47,011 nucleotides of DNA from Marmoricola sp. (GCA_025965315.1 JAOPXD010000166.1:1-47011); one strand, 5' to 3'; shown: positions 8,043 through 17,571, counted from the first letter of the stretch. The notes: generated by a model not told the origin, from the sequence alone. Numbers and translations are program-made.

Positions 8043-8704
8043 TGGCCGCCGCTGGACCGTCCCGGACCCGGCACAGCGTGGTGATCGTCGATGACCACGC
8101 GATGTTCCGGGCCGGGGTCCGCGCCGAGCTCGGCGACGGGGTCGAGGTGCTCGCCGAGGCCGCTGACGTCGACGAGGCGGTCGCAGCCGTGCTCGCCGGT
8201 CAGCCCGAGGTGGTCCTGCTCGACGTCCACCTGCCCGGCGGTGGTGGCGCCGAGGTGATCCGGCGTACGGCGGGCAAGGCGGTCGACACCCGGTTCCTCG
8301 CCCTCAGCGTCTCCGACGCGGCCGAGGACGTGATCGGCACGATCCGCTCCGGTGCCCGTGGGTACGTCACCAAGTCCATCACCGGCGAGGAGCTGCTCGC
8401 CGCGATCGACCGGGTGGCCGCCGGGGACGCGGTGTTCTCGCCGCGCCTGGCCGGGTTCGTCCTCGACGCCTTCGCCGGGACCATCGAGGTGGCGGCGGTC
8501 GACGAGGACCTCGACCGGCTCACCGAGCGCGAGCGCGAGGTGATGCGGCTGATCGCCCGGGGGTACTCCTACAAGGAGGTCGCCAGCGAGCTGTTCATCT
8601 CGATCAAGACCGTCGAGACCCACATGGGCTCGGTGCTCCGCAAGCTGCAGCTGTCGTCGCGCCACGAGCTCACGCGATGGGCGAACGAGCGCCGCCTCCT
8701 CTAG
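8042..8704 (+). CDS. NarL/LuxR-type response regulator (LiaR-like)
   Basis: 220 residues. The receiver domain has the acidic pair in IVDDH (Asp17-Asp18), the phosphorylation site Asp61 in VVLLDVHLPGG and the conserved Lys in GYVTKSITGEELL. The C-terminal LuxR HTH reads LTEREREVMRLIARGYSYKEVA, then SIKTVETHMGSVLRKL. Its ATG overlaps the kinase stop (TGATG), so it is the cognate partner. It likely activates the divergent PspC-toastrack operon and its own operon. Confidence 0.93.
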   Translation: MAAAGPSRTRHSVVIVDDHAMFRAGVRAELGDGVEVLAEAADVDEAVAAVLAGQPEVVLLDVHLPGGGGAEVIRRTAGKAVDTRFLALSVSDAAEDVIGTIRSGARGYVTKSITGEELLAAIDRVAAGDAVFSPRLAGFVLDAFAGTIEVAAVDEDLDRLTEREREVMRLIARGYSYKEVASELFISIKTVETHMGSVLRKLQLSSRHELTRWANERRLL

Positions 8705-8822
8705 CGCGCTGACCGGGCAGCTTTGTACGTCCGCAGTGCGCTGACCGGGCAGTTTTACGCGTCGCCTCTGGCGCAAAACCGCCCGCTCGGCATGGTTCGG
8801 ACGCTAGAAACCGCCCGCTCGG
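8705..8822. terminator. Repeat-built bidirectional terminator region
   Basis: Between two convergent genes lie two direct copies of GCGCTGACCGGGCAG(C/T)TTT (near 8705 and 8741) and two copies of AAACCGCCCGCTCGGC (near 8776 and 8808). The two types are inverted relative to each other: CGGGCAGTTTT pairs with AAAACCGCCCG (one G-T) around a loop of about 22 nt. Each arm ends in a T or A run, so the stem can terminate from both sides. Confidence 0.6.
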
Positions 8823-8825
8823 CGT

Positions 8826-9761
8826 TCAGACGGGGAGCAGGCTTGCCCAGGCCGGGCGCCAGGCGATCGCCCGCTGCTGCATCTCCCAGGTGAGTGCGCG
8901 CAGGGTGGGGCCGCTGCCGGTGTACCAGGCGGGCAGGCTGTCGAAGGCGCGTGCCAGCGTGATCCGGCCCTGGGCGACCCGGACCTGGGCTGCGATCCAG
9001 GCACCCGACTCCTCGCCGGCTTCGTCGCGGTGGAGCTCGCGCAGGATGTTCATCAGGCTCACCTGCAGGGCCTCGGGCAGCCACGGCGCATCCCCGAGCG
9101 CGACCAGCTCGCCCTCGTCGACGACCACGCTGTGCTCGAAGTTGATGCCTGGTTCGCTGACCCGCAGCCAGCGCGCCAGCAGGGTGGGCCGGTCCGGGAG
9201 GCCACGGTCGCGCTCCGCGGTGTCGCGCATCTGACGGTGGATCTGGCTCTTGAGGCGCTTCCGGATCGCTCCCTGGGCAGCGACGTGGGCCACGCCCTGA
9301 GCACTGCGCAGCATCTCGGAGCCGGCCTCGCCGGCGCGGGCCTGCGCCACTGCGTGCGGATCCGCGCGCAGCAGCGGGGTGATCAGGTCGATCACGCCGT
9401 CGAACATGCCCGTCGTACTGGTGTCCCAGCCGTCACGCGAGTGCCAGGCCAGGAACCCGGGTCGGGTGGCCCTGATCGAGCGCCAGACCGCGTTCGAGCT
9501 GGCCCAGTCCGGGGCCCCCTCCAGAGGGTCGAGGTGCTGGCTGATCGCGTCCCGGGTGGAGTCGCTGGCCAGTCCCCAGATCACGGCTCGGCCGCCCCCG
9601 ATCCGCTGCATGCACGCCCACGACGGACCGATCGCGTAGGAGAGGACGTGCTCCTCGGGGTCAAACTCGAAACCGGCCCCCTCGGGCAGCCGGTCGTCGT
9701 CGCCGAGGACCGCCCACGACCACCAGAGGTCGTCGGCCGAGGCGAGGTCGTCCGCTTCCAT
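8826..9761 (-). CDS. Conserved hypothetical protein, about 311 residues
   Basis: I do not recognise the family. The chosen start is ATG 9761 (MEADDLASADD), because CACAAT lies 7 nt upstream as in other leaderless genes here; an ATG three codons earlier is possible. The protein is Trp-rich (DDLWWSWAVLGDDD, WACMQRIGG, SSNAVWRSI), has no signal peptide or TM helix, and contains a basic helix with RKRLKSQIHRQMRD. It looks soluble and cytoplasmic. It lies 43 nt downstream of nei but probably has its own promoter. Confidence 0.75.
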   Translation of the reverse strand: MEADDLASADDLWWSWAVLGDDDRLPEGAGFEFDPEEHVLSYAIGPSWACMQRIGGGRAVIWGLASDSTRDAISQHLDPLEGAPDWASSNAVWRSIRATRPGFLAWHSRDGWDTSTTGMFDGVIDLITPLLRADPHAVAQARAGEAGSEMLRSAQGVAHVAAQGAIRKRLKSQIHRQMRDTAERDRGLPDRPTLLARWLRVSEPGINFEHSVVVDEGELVALGDAPWLPEALQVSLMNILRELHRDEAGEESGAWIAAQVRVAQGRITLARAFDSLPAWYTGSGPTLRALTWEMQQRAIAWRPAWASLLPV

Positions 9762-9768
9762 GGGGGTC

Positions 9769-9774
9769 ATTGTG
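9769..9774 (-). promoter_or_regulatory. Leaderless-type -10 box (CACAAT)
   Basis: CACAAT on the minus strand is 7 nt from ATG 9761. The same hexamer precedes the aldo/keto reductase at 43608. Confidence 0.35.
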
Positions 9775-9804
9775 CCGCTTGGACGGCCGTTCAAACGGGA
9801 ACGC

Positions 9805-10587
9805 TCACCCGCCGCGTGGCGGCTGGCAGGACGGGCACCACCAGGCGGTTCGCTCCTGGCCTTCCGGACCGATCTCGTCGGTCCGGATGGGCGTTCCGCA
9901 GCGCAGGCAGGGGCCCTGTCGCCGGTACACCCACAGCCGTCGTCCGGGGCGACGGTCGCCGGTGGTGATCCGGCTGGAACGGTCGCGGTGCGCGACGAGC
10001 AGCCGGTGCGCGATCGCGACCAGCTTCGGCAGGTTCGTGACCTGATCGACCCGGGTGTGCGGATCGACGCCGGCCAGGAAGCAGGTCTCGGCGCGGTAGA
10101 TGTTCCCGATCCCGGCCAGGTTGCGCTGGTCGAGCAGCGCCTCGCCGACGGGGACGTGCGGGAGCCGCCGGAGCCGTCGTACTGCTTCGTCGGCGTCCCA
10201 GTCGGGACCGAGCAGGTCGGGGCCGAGGTGGCCGACCAGGCTGTCCTCGGCCTGGGTGGCGACCAGGTCCACCAGCACCGAGAAGCCGATCGCCTCGGTG
10301 GTCTCGGTGTGCAGCACCACCCGGGCCTCGTGCTCGGGCCGCTTCCACGGGCGCCCCGCCATCTGGACGACCCACTGGCCCTCCATCTTCAGGTGCGAGT
10401 GCAGCGTCATCCCGTCCTCGAGCCGGGTCAGCAGGTGCTTGCCGCGGCTGACCGTCTCCAGCACCCGCCGGCCGGCGAGGTCGACGGTCGCCAGGCTGGG
10501 GATCCGGAAGTCGGAGCCGGTCAGCACCTGGCCGGTGAGCGCGTCGAGCCGTCGCGCGGTGCGGAAGACGCTGTCACCTTCAGGCAC
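9805..10587 (-). CDS. nei: Fpg/Nei-family DNA glycosylase (endonuclease VIII-like)
   Basis: 260 residues from GTG 10587, which places the catalytic residues at Pro2 and Glu3 (VPEGD) after Met removal, as the family requires. Lys50 in SRGKHLL is the conserved beta-hairpin lysine. The helix-two-turn-helix reads LLDQRNLAGIGNIYRAE, and the C-terminal zinc finger has CLRC and CPSC. It should excise oxidised bases and nick the abasic site by beta/delta-elimination. The start overlaps the lhr stop by 8 nt, so it is coupled to lhr; the same lhr-nei pair exists in Mycobacterium tuberculosis. Confidence 0.94.
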   Translation of the reverse strand: MPEGDSVFRTARRLDALTGQVLTGSDFRIPSLATVDLAGRRVLETVSRGKHLLTRLEDGMTLHSHLKMEGQWVVQMAGRPWKRPEHEARVVLHTETTEAIGFSVLVDLVATQAEDSLVGHLGPDLLGPDWDADEAVRRLRRLPHVPVGEALLDQRNLAGIGNIYRAETCFLAGVDPHTRVDQVTNLPKLVAIAHRLLVAHRDRSSRITTGDRRPGRRLWVYRRQGPCLRCGTPIRTDEIGPEGQERTAWWCPSCQPPRGG

Positions 10588-13500
10588 GGAGACGGAGGCC
10601 CTTGCTGGTGGCGACGAAGCCTGCGGATTCGAGGGCGGTCCGGATCGCTTCGCTGCCGGCACCGAGGATGTTCGCGCCGTCGGCCTTCTCGACCGTGAGC
10701 TTCCCCAGAGCGCCGCGGCGGACCGCGGTGCCGAGGGCGTCGATCGCTGCGGCGGTGACGTCGTCGTCCTCGGTGAAGGTGAGCAGGGTGCGACCGCCGC
10801 GCTCGACGTACAGGGCGAGGTCGCCCTCGACCAGGACCACGATCGCGCCGGCCTTGCGGCCCGGACGGTGGCCGCCTTCCTGGACGGGCCACGGGAGCGC
10901 AGCGCCGTACGGGTTGGCGGGGTCGGTCGCGGCCAGGGTGACCGCCTCGAGCTTCTCGGGAGGGGTGAGCCTGACGTGGGTGCGGAGCCGGTCGATCGCG
11001 CCCGCGGTCCCGAACTGGGCTGCGCCGAGCCCGTCGACGAAGTACCCCCGTCGTGCCCGGCCGGCGTCCTCGAAGGTCGCCAGCACCCGGTACGCCGCGG
11101 CGAAGCCGCCGGGAGTGCGCTCGCTCATGACCGCACCTCGGGTGACGACGCCGTGCCGGTCGAGCAGTCCCTCGGCGGCGGCGTGTGCGCGCCGGGTGGT
11201 GTCGGTCTCGCGCTCGGGCAGCAGGAACCAGCGCCCGGCCATGTCCGCGGGCCCGCTGCGGGTGGGCATCGGGGCTCTCGACCTGCCGCCCGTGGTGACC
11301 CGCGCCCGTGGCGGCGTACGGCGGGAGCGGTGGCTGGTGCTCCCGGACCGGGTCAGTGCCCGCAACGGCGCGAGGGTGTCGTTGCCGACGTGTCCCGACC
11401 AGACGAGCTCCCACACCAGTGCAGCCAGCGCAGCGTCATCGCTCGAGGTGACGAGCTGCCCCAGCCCGCGGAAGAAGTACGCGCCACCACCAGCGAGCGC
11501 GTCCAGCACCGCCTGGTGGTCGGGTCCGAGGTCGGTCGCGTCGACGTCGGGCAGCGTCAGGCTCGCCGCATCCGCAAGGTGCAGCGAGACCCAGCCGTCG
11601 GCTCCGGTGATGCCGCCGTGCCCGGCCCAGAGCACCTCGCCGGCAGCGGTCAGCTCGTCCAGGAAGGCCGGCTGGTAGTCGACCACCCGGCTGGGCAGCA
11701 CCAGCGACTCCAACGCCGACGCCGGGACGGCACAGCCCGCCAGCTGCTCGATCACCGCGATCACCCCGTCGGGACCACGCAGGCCGCGCGAGCCGGTCCC
11801 CGGCGAGACGACGTGCTGCCAGGCCGGCAGGAACCGGCCGAGGGCAGCGGGATCGACGGGCTCGACCTCGTGCCGCAACCGGGCCAGCGACCGGCGGCGC
11901 AGCTTGCGCAGCACCTCGGCGTCGCACCACTCGCTGCCGGTCCCCGAGGGGCGGAACTCACCTTCGAGCACCCGACCCTGGGCGCCGAGCCGGAGCAGCG
12001 TCTGCCGCGCGACGGCGGGCCCGAGACCGAGACGCGCGGCGACGTCGCCGGTGGTGAACGGGCCGTGCGTACGGGCGAAACGGCCGATCAGGTCGCCGAG
12101 CGGATCGGTCACCGGGTCGGTGAAGGCCTCGGGCGTCCCGGCCGGGATCGGGACCCCGAGCCCGTCGCGGAGCCGGCCCACGTCCTCGACGACCGCCCAG
12201 CGTTCCTCGCCGCCGATCCGGACCTGGACGACCCGGCGGGCGTCGGCGAGCAGGGCGATCGCTTCGACGACATCGGCTGTGCAGCGTTCGGCGAGCTCGG
12301 CGGTGGACAGCGGCCCGATCATCCGGATCACGTCGACCAGGCCCTCGGCGTCACGGGCGCGACGGTCGGGATGGGTCCTCTGCAGCTCGGCCTCGACCTC
12401 GGCGAGCACCTCCGGGTCGAGGAGCTCGCGCAGCTCGGCGCGGCCGAGCAGCTCGGCGAGCAGGCCTTGGTCCAGGGTCAGCGCGGCGGCCCGGCGTTCG
12501 GCGATCGGGGAGTCGCCCTCGTACATGAAGGCGGCGACGTACCCGAACAGCAGCGACTGCGCGAACGGCGAGGCCCGGGTGGTCGAGACGTCGACGAGCC
12601 GGACCCGGCGTTCGGCGATCCTGCGGTGCAGCGCGACCAGGGCCGGGACGTCGTACACGTCCTGGAGCACCTCGCGCACGGTCTCCAGCACGATCGGGAA
12701 CGACGGGTAGCGCGAGGCGACCTCGAGCAGCTGCGAGGACCGTTGCCGCTGCTGCCACAGCGGCGAGCGCCGGCCGGGGTCGCGGCGGGGGAGCAGCAGC
12801 GCCCGGGCAGCGCACTCGCGGAACCGAGCGGCGAACAGCGCCGAGCCGCCGACCTCGGTAGTGACGATCTGCTCGATCTCGTCGGGCTCGAAGGCGATCA
12901 GCTCCGCGCCGGGCGGGTCCTGGTCGGTCTCCGGGATCCGCAGCACGATGCCGTCGTCCGCCGCCATCGCCTGGGCGTCGACGCCGTACCGCTCGCGCAG
13001 CCGCGCGTTGATCGCCAGCGCCCAGGGAGCGTGCACGGGCGTCCCGTACGGCGAGTGCACCACGATCCGCCAGTCGCCGAGCTCGTCGCGGAAGCGCTCG
13101 ACGACCAGCTGCTGGTCGTGCGGAACGGCGTTGGTCGCCTCGCGCTGCTCGTTGATCAGCGCCACCAGGTTGCCGGCGGCCCAGTCGTCGAGCCCGGCGT
13201 CCCGGGCCCGGGCGAGCGCCGCTTCGGGCGGCATCACGGCGACCTCGCGGACGAACGCACCGATCGCCTCACCGAGCTCGGCCGGACGGCCCAGCGCGTC
13301 GCCGGTCCAGAACGGCAACCGGCCGGGCTGGCCCGGTGCCGGAGTGACCAGGACCCGGTCGTGGGTGATGTCCTCGATCCGCCAGGTGCTGGTGCCGAGG
13401 GTGAACAGGTCGCCGACCCGGGACTCGTAGACCATCTCCTCGTCGAGCTCGCCGACCCGGGCTCCGGTCGAGGAACCGACCAGGAAGACGCCGAACATGC

Positions 13501-15127
13501 CGCGGTCCGGGATGGTGCCGCCGCTGGTCACCGCGAGGCGTTGGGCTCCCGGGCGCCCGGTGAGCTCGCCGGTGATCCGGTCCCAGACGATCCGCGGGCG
13601 GAGCTCGGCGAACTCGTCGCTGGGGTACCTGCCGGCGAGCAGGTCGAGGGTGGCGTCGTACGCGCTCCTGGGCAGGCCCGCGAACGAGGCCGTACGCCGG
13701 ACCAGGTCGAACAGGTCGTCCGCGGTCCAGCTCTCCAGAGCTGTCATGGCCACCACCTGCTGGGCCAGCACGTCGAGTGGGTTGGTGGGGATCCGCAGCG
13801 CCTCGATCCCGCCGCTGCGCATCCGCTCGACGGTGACTGCCGTCGGGACCAGGTCGCCGCGGTGCTTGGGGAACAGCACGCCGACGGAGGTCTCGCCCAC
13901 CTGGTGGCCGGCCCGTCCGACCCGCTGGAGCGCACTCGCCACCGACGGCGGCGACTCGATCTGGATGACCAGGTCGACCGCGCCCATGTCGATGCCGAGC
14001 TCGAGGCTGCTGGTGGCGACGACGCAGGGGAGCCGGCCGCGCTTGAGGTCGTCCTCGATGATCGCGCGCTGTTCCTTCGACACCGAACCGTGGTGGGCGC
14101 GGGCGATCAGCGGGCCGGCGACACCCGGGCGGTCGAGCGTCGTCGAGACCCCGGACTGGCCCATCATCTCGGCCGGTGCCCGGCGCGGGGCCGGCCCCGG
14201 GTCCGTCCCCGGGTCCAACCCCGCACCTGCCTCGTGCCTGGCTTGGGCGATCTCGTTCAGCCGGGCGGTCAGCCGCTCGGCCAGCCTGCGGGAGTTGGCG
14301 AAGACGATCGTCGAGGTGTGCTGCTCGATCAGGTCGACGACGCGTTCCTCGACGTGCGGCCAGATCGACCCGTTGCGCGGGGAGTCGTCGTCGGTGTCCA
14401 GCTGGGTCATGTCCTCGATCGGTACGACGACCTTGAGGTCCCAGCGCTTCTCCGAAGGCGGTGCGACGATCTCGACCGGGGCCGCACCGCCGAGGAAGCG
14501 GGCGACCTCCTCGATCGGGCGGACGGTGGCCGAGAGCCCGATCCGCTGGGCCGGTTTCTCCAGCAGCGCGTCGAGCCGTTCCAGGGACAGGGCCAGGTGG
14601 GCGCCGCGCTTGGTGCCGGCAACGGCGTGCACCTCGTCGATGATCACGGTCTCGATCCCGCGCAGCGACTCCCGGGCCTGCGAGGTCAGCATCAGGAACA
14701 GTGACTCGGGCGTGGTGATCAGGATGTCCGGGGGAGAGGTCTGCAGCTTGCGACGGTCGGCGGGGGTGGTGTCTCCGGAGCGCACCCCGACGGCGATCTC
14801 GGGGATCTCGGCTCCCAAACGCTCGGCGGTGTGCCGGATCCCCGCCAGCGGTGCGCGCAGGTTGCGCTCGACGTCGACGGCGAGCGCCTTCAAGGGCGAG
14901 ACGTAGAGAACCCGGCAGCGCAGCTTCTTGTCGGCGGGCCGCGGCTGGGTCGCGATCCGGTCCAGCGACCACAGGAACGCGGCCAGCGTCTTGCCGGACC
15001 CTGTCGGGGCCACCACCAGCGCGTGCCTGCCGGCGGCGATCGCGTCCCAGGCGCCGGTCTGCGCGGGCGTGGGCGCGGCGAACGCAGCCTCGAACCACGT
15101 ACGGGTCGGTGCGCTGAACTGGTCCAC
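10580..15127 (-). CDS. lhr: Lhr-type ATP-dependent DNA helicase
   Basis: 1515 residues from GTG 15127, close to mycobacterial Lhr length. The frame is open for another 92 codons upstream, but the sequence from VDQFSAPTRTWFEAAFAAPT matches the family N-terminus, and AATGAT six bases before the GTG fits a leaderless start. The core has Walker A PTGSGKT (41-47), DEVH (164-167), TTPESLFLML and a motif VI-like LQRVGRAGHQVG. The long C-terminal half holds the WH and Lhr-CTD modules typical of this superfamily 2 repair helicase. It translocates on single-stranded DNA and unwinds RNA:DNA hybrids in known relatives. It is co-transcribed with nei. Confidence 0.95.
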   Translation of the reverse strand: MDQFSAPTRTWFEAAFAAPTPAQTGAWDAIAAGRHALVVAPTGSGKTLAAFLWSLDRIATQPRPADKKLRCRVLYVSPLKALAVDVERNLRAPLAGIRHTAERLGAEIPEIAVGVRSGDTTPADRRKLQTSPPDILITTPESLFLMLTSQARESLRGIETVIIDEVHAVAGTKRGAHLALSLERLDALLEKPAQRIGLSATVRPIEEVARFLGGAAPVEIVAPPSEKRWDLKVVVPIEDMTQLDTDDDSPRNGSIWPHVEERVVDLIEQHTSTIVFANSRRLAERLTARLNEIAQARHEAGAGLDPGTDPGPAPRRAPAEMMGQSGVSTTLDRPGVAGPLIARAHHGSVSKEQRAIIEDDLKRGRLPCVVATSSLELGIDMGAVDLVIQIESPPSVASALQRVGRAGHQVGETSVGVLFPKHRGDLVPTAVTVERMRSGGIEALRIPTNPLDVLAQQVVAMTALESWTADDLFDLVRRTASFAGLPRSAYDATLDLLAGRYPSDEFAELRPRIVWDRITGELTGRPGAQRLAVTSGGTIPDRGMFGVFLVGSSTGARVGELDEEMVYESRVGDLFTLGTSTWRIEDITHDRVLVTPAPGQPGRLPFWTGDALGRPAELGEAIGAFVREVAVMPPEAALARARDAGLDDWAAGNLVALINEQREATNAVPHDQQLVVERFRDELGDWRIVVHSPYGTPVHAPWALAINARLRERYGVDAQAMAADDGIVLRIPETDQDPPGAELIAFEPDEIEQIVTTEVGGSALFAARFRECAARALLLPRRDPGRRSPLWQQRQRSSQLLEVASRYPSFPIVLETVREVLQDVYDVPALVALHRRIAERRVRLVDVSTTRASPFAQSLLFGYVAAFMYEGDSPIAERRAAALTLDQGLLAELLGRAELRELLDPEVLAEVEAELQRTHPDRRARDAEGLVDVIRMIGPLSTAELAERCTADVVEAIALLADARRVVQVRIGGEERWAVVEDVGRLRDGLGVPIPAGTPEAFTDPVTDPLGDLIGRFARTHGPFTTGDVAARLGLGPAVARQTLLRLGAQGRVLEGEFRPSGTGSEWCDAEVLRKLRRRSLARLRHEVEPVDPAALGRFLPAWQHVVSPGTGSRGLRGPDGVIAVIEQLAGCAVPASALESLVLPSRVVDYQPAFLDELTAAGEVLWAGHGGITGADGWVSLHLADAASLTLPDVDATDLGPDHQAVLDALAGGGAYFFRGLGQLVTSSDDAALAALVWELVWSGHVGNDTLAPLRALTRSGSTSHRSRRTPPRARVTTGGRSRAPMPTRSGPADMAGRWFLLPERETDTTRRAHAAAEGLLDRHGVVTRGAVMSERTPGGFAAAYRVLATFEDAGRARRGYFVDGLGAAQFGTAGAIDRLRTHVRLTPPEKLEAVTLAATDPANPYGAALPWPVQEGGHRPGRKAGAIVVLVEGDLALYVERGGRTLLTFTEDDDVTAAAIDALGTAVRRGALGKLTVEKADGANILGAGSEAIRTALESAGFVATSKGLRLRA

Positions 15128-15133
15128 CGGGCC

Positions 15134-15139
15134 ATCATT
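15134..15139 (-). promoter_or_regulatory. Leaderless-type -10 box (AATGAT) for lhr
   Basis: AATGAT is six bases upstream of the GTG at 15127 on the minus strand. This supports that start over the more upstream GTG at 15145. Confidence 0.35.
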
Positions 15140-15304
15140 CCCCACGGGACCGACAGGGCGCCGAATCGCTGGGCGGGGCCTGTTGGCTCGCTCAGCTCTG
15201 CCCGTTGGTTCGTAGGGGATCGGTCTGTTTGCTGTCTGGATCCCACCGGCACCCTCGCCCGACGGTGTGATGATCACCCTCCGCAGATCACTACATTTCC
15301 GATC

Positions 15305-15335
15305 AAACCCACTAAGTCGAGTAGTTGTGTATAGT
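15305..15335 (+). promoter_or_regulatory. Putative activator-dependent promoter of the pst operon
   Basis: In the 288-nt gap before pstC an AT-richer patch holds AAACCCACTAAGTCGA (15305-15320) and the -10-like TATAGT (15330-15335). No good -35 hexamer is present. A similar AAACnnAnTAAGTnGA block followed by TATAAA precedes the third PstS-like gene at 22957. The matched arrangement suggests a shared activator, plausibly a phosphate-response regulator. The rest of the gap shows nothing else clear. Confidence 0.4.
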
Positions 15336-15415
15336 TGATGGTCGGAACAGTTCGGGCTGGTCCGGGCCCTGCGCAGCGATGACCGACGCCGCGCATCGAC
15401 CACAAAGGACCATCC

Positions 15416-16462
15416 ATGGCAGGATTGTCGAACGTGCCTGCGCGCACGTCGCTACGAGTTCCCGACGACGGTGAAGAGGACGTCCCGCGGCGGATCGTGG
15501 CGAAGCAGTCGACCCAGGACCTGGTCTTCACGCACGGCGTCCGGTCGATCGGCATGCTGGTGCTGGTGATCGTCGGCTCGATCGGTGTCTTCCTGGGCGT
15601 CCAGGCCAGGCCGACCTTCCGGCACTACGGCTGGAGCTTCTTCACCGAGTACCGCTGGCTGCCTGCGCAGGACATCGTCGGCATCGCCGCAGCCATGGTC
15701 GGCACGATCGAGGTCGCCATGGTCGCTCTGGTGATCGCGTTCCCGCTCTCGTTGCTGACCGCGCTCTTCATCTCCGACTGGGCGCCGGCCTGGCTGAAGC
15801 CGCTGATGGTCCGGCTGATCGACATGATGGCCGCGGTGCCGGGCATCGTCTTCGGCCTCTGGGTGCTGGTGTTCATGCAGCCGCACGCTACCCACGTCGC
15901 GCACTGGATCAGCAAGTACTTCGGCTGGATCCCGATCTTCAAGGTGCACACCGACGTCAACTACCCGATCTGGAACCAGGCGCCCGGCTACCCGTCGTAC
16001 GAGGGCTCTGCGTTCATCGCCGGCATCGCCGTCTCGATGATGATCTTCCCGATGGCCACGGCCGTGATGCGCGAGGTGTTCTCCGAGGCCCCGGCCGGCG
16101 AGAAGGAAGCCGCGCTCGCCCTCGGCGCCACCCGGTGGTCGATGGTCCGCACCGTGGTGATCCCGTTCGGCCGCAGCGGCATCATCGGCGGCACGATGCT
16201 CGCCCTGGGCCGCGCGCTCGGCGAGACCATCTCCGTACTCCTGATCATCTCCGAGGCATTCAAGATCAAGTGGAACGTGCTCGAGTCGGGCACCGCGACG
16301 ATTGCCGAGGTGATCGCGTCCAAGTCCAAGGAAGCCACCCCGGCCCAGCTGTCCGCGCTACTCACCGCCGGCTTCGTGCTTTTCCTGATGACGCTGCTGA
16401 CCAACGTGATCGCAGCGTCGATCGTCTCGCGCGGCCGTAGCGGAGCGGGGACAGAGATATGA
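15416..16462 (+). CDS. pstC: Phosphate-type ABC transporter permease PstC
   Basis: 348 residues, preceded by AAAGGA. After a hydrophilic N-terminus of about 35 residues come six predicted TM helices, including SIGMLVLVIVGSIGVF, and the BPD_transp_1 EAA-type loop EKEAALALGATRWSMVRTVVIP with GRALGETISVLL. With PstA it forms the membrane channel of a Pst importer. It is the first gene of an operon whose next four genes overlap by 1-4 bases. The EAA loop is intact, so it should couple to PstB. Confidence 0.93.
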   Translation: MAGLSNVPARTSLRVPDDGEEDVPRRIVAKQSTQDLVFTHGVRSIGMLVLVIVGSIGVFLGVQARPTFRHYGWSFFTEYRWLPAQDIVGIAAAMVGTIEVAMVALVIAFPLSLLTALFISDWAPAWLKPLMVRLIDMMAAVPGIVFGLWVLVFMQPHATHVAHWISKYFGWIPIFKVHTDVNYPIWNQAPGYPSYEGSAFIAGIAVSMMIFPMATAVMREVFSEAPAGEKEAALALGATRWSMVRTVVIPFGRSGIIGGTMLALGRALGETISVLLIISEAFKIKWNVLESGTATIAEVIASKSKEATPAQLSALLTAGFVLFLMTLLTNVIAASIVSRGRSGAGTEI

Positions 16463-17571
16463 GCATCATGACCGCCCGGCACGCAGCCCCGCCGGCGCCG
16501 GAGCCGGAGTCACCGATCCGGACCGACGACGACGTCGAGGTCATCCGGCGAACCCGCCCCCGTACCAGCGACGACGACCTGATCCTGGTCGGCGCGGTGC
16601 TGGGCTCGCTCGGCACCACCTGGCTGCTCTACGAGCAGGTGCTCCCGTTCTCCGGCTCGCTCGGCTTCTTCGTCTCCTGGTACCTGGTCTTCCTGGTCTT
16701 CTACGCCGGGCTGACTGCGATCACCCGCCCCCGGGCGGTCGTGGTCGACCGGGTGATGACCTCGCTGGTCGTCGCCGCACCGTGCGTGGTGGGTCTTGCC
16801 CTGGGCAGCACCGTGGTCGTCACCCTGGCCAAGGGCATGGGCGCCCTGGTGCACGTGAACTTCTTCACCCACGACATGTCCGGGGTCCGGCCGAGTGACG
16901 CCTACAGCGCGGGCGGTGCGCTCGCTGCCATGGTCGGCACCGTGATCGAGGTGTCCATCGCCGTCGCCATCGCGCTGCCGCTCGGCGTGATCACCGCGGT
17001 CTACATGTCCGAGGTGGGTGGTCGCGGTGCCCGGGTGGTGCGCACCATCGTCGAGGCCATGACTGCGCTTCCCTCGATCGTGGCCGGTCTGTTCATCTAC
17101 ACGATCTTCATCGTCAACCTGCAGATGCAACGCTGCGGCCTGCTGGCCGCGCTGGCGCTCGCGGTGATGGGCCTGCCGATCATGGCCCGCGCCAGCGACG
17201 TGGTGCTGCGGGTGGTCCCGGGAGGCCTGCGCGAGGCGTCGTACGCCCTCGGCGCCGGCAAGCTCCAGACGGTCTGGCGCGTGGTGCTGCCGACGGCCCG
17301 TCCGGGCTTGGCCACCGCACTGATCCTCGGTGTCGCGCGGATGGTGGGGGAGACCTCGCCACTGATCCTGACCTCGGGAGCGTCGACGTTCCTGAACTGG
17401 GACCCGCTGCACAACCCGATGAACTCGCTCCCGCTCTACATCTACAACGCCGTCAGCTCGGGCGAGCCGCGCTTCGAGGTGCGCGGCTACGCCGCGGCCG
17501 TCGTGCTGCTGGCGATCGTGCTGACGTTGTTCCTGCTCGCCCGACTCGTTGCCCGTGGAAGGACCCGCTGA
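16459..17571 (+). CDS. pstA: Phosphate-type ABC transporter permease PstA
   Basis: 370 residues, starting within ATGA shared with the pstC stop. It is longer than usual because of a charged cytoplasmic head of about 40 residues. The permease core shows VGTVIEVSIAVAIALPLGV, AVYMSEVGG, MTALPSIVAGLF and the EAA loop REASYALGAGKLQTVWRVVLP, then GVARMVGETSPLILT. It pairs with PstC. Its TGA overlaps the ATG of the downstream PstS-like gene by one base, tying the permease to a binding protein. Confidence 0.93.
   Translation: MSIMTARHAAPPAPEPESPIRTDDDVEVIRRTRPRTSDDDLILVGAVLGSLGTTWLLYEQVLPFSGSLGFFVSWYLVFLVFYAGLTAITRPRAVVVDRVMTSLVVAAPCVVGLALGSTVVVTLAKGMGALVHVNFFTHDMSGVRPSDAYSAGGALAAMVGTVIEVSIAVAIALPLGVITAVYMSEVGGRGARVVRTIVEAMTALPSIVAGLFIYTIFIVNLQMQRCGLLAALALAVMGLPIMARASDVVLRVVPGGLREASYALGAGKLQTVWRVVLPTARPGLATALILGVARMVGETSPLILTSGASTFLNWDPLHNPMNSLPLYIYNAVSSGEPRFEVRGYAAAVVLLAIVLTLFLLARLVARGRTR

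Noticed and set aside
10100-14704. Plus-strand open frame of 1534 codons opposite lhr
   Set aside because: It is the antisense shadow of lhr: composition is Arg/Gly/Ala/Val repeats without domains, while the minus strand encodes a full helicase.
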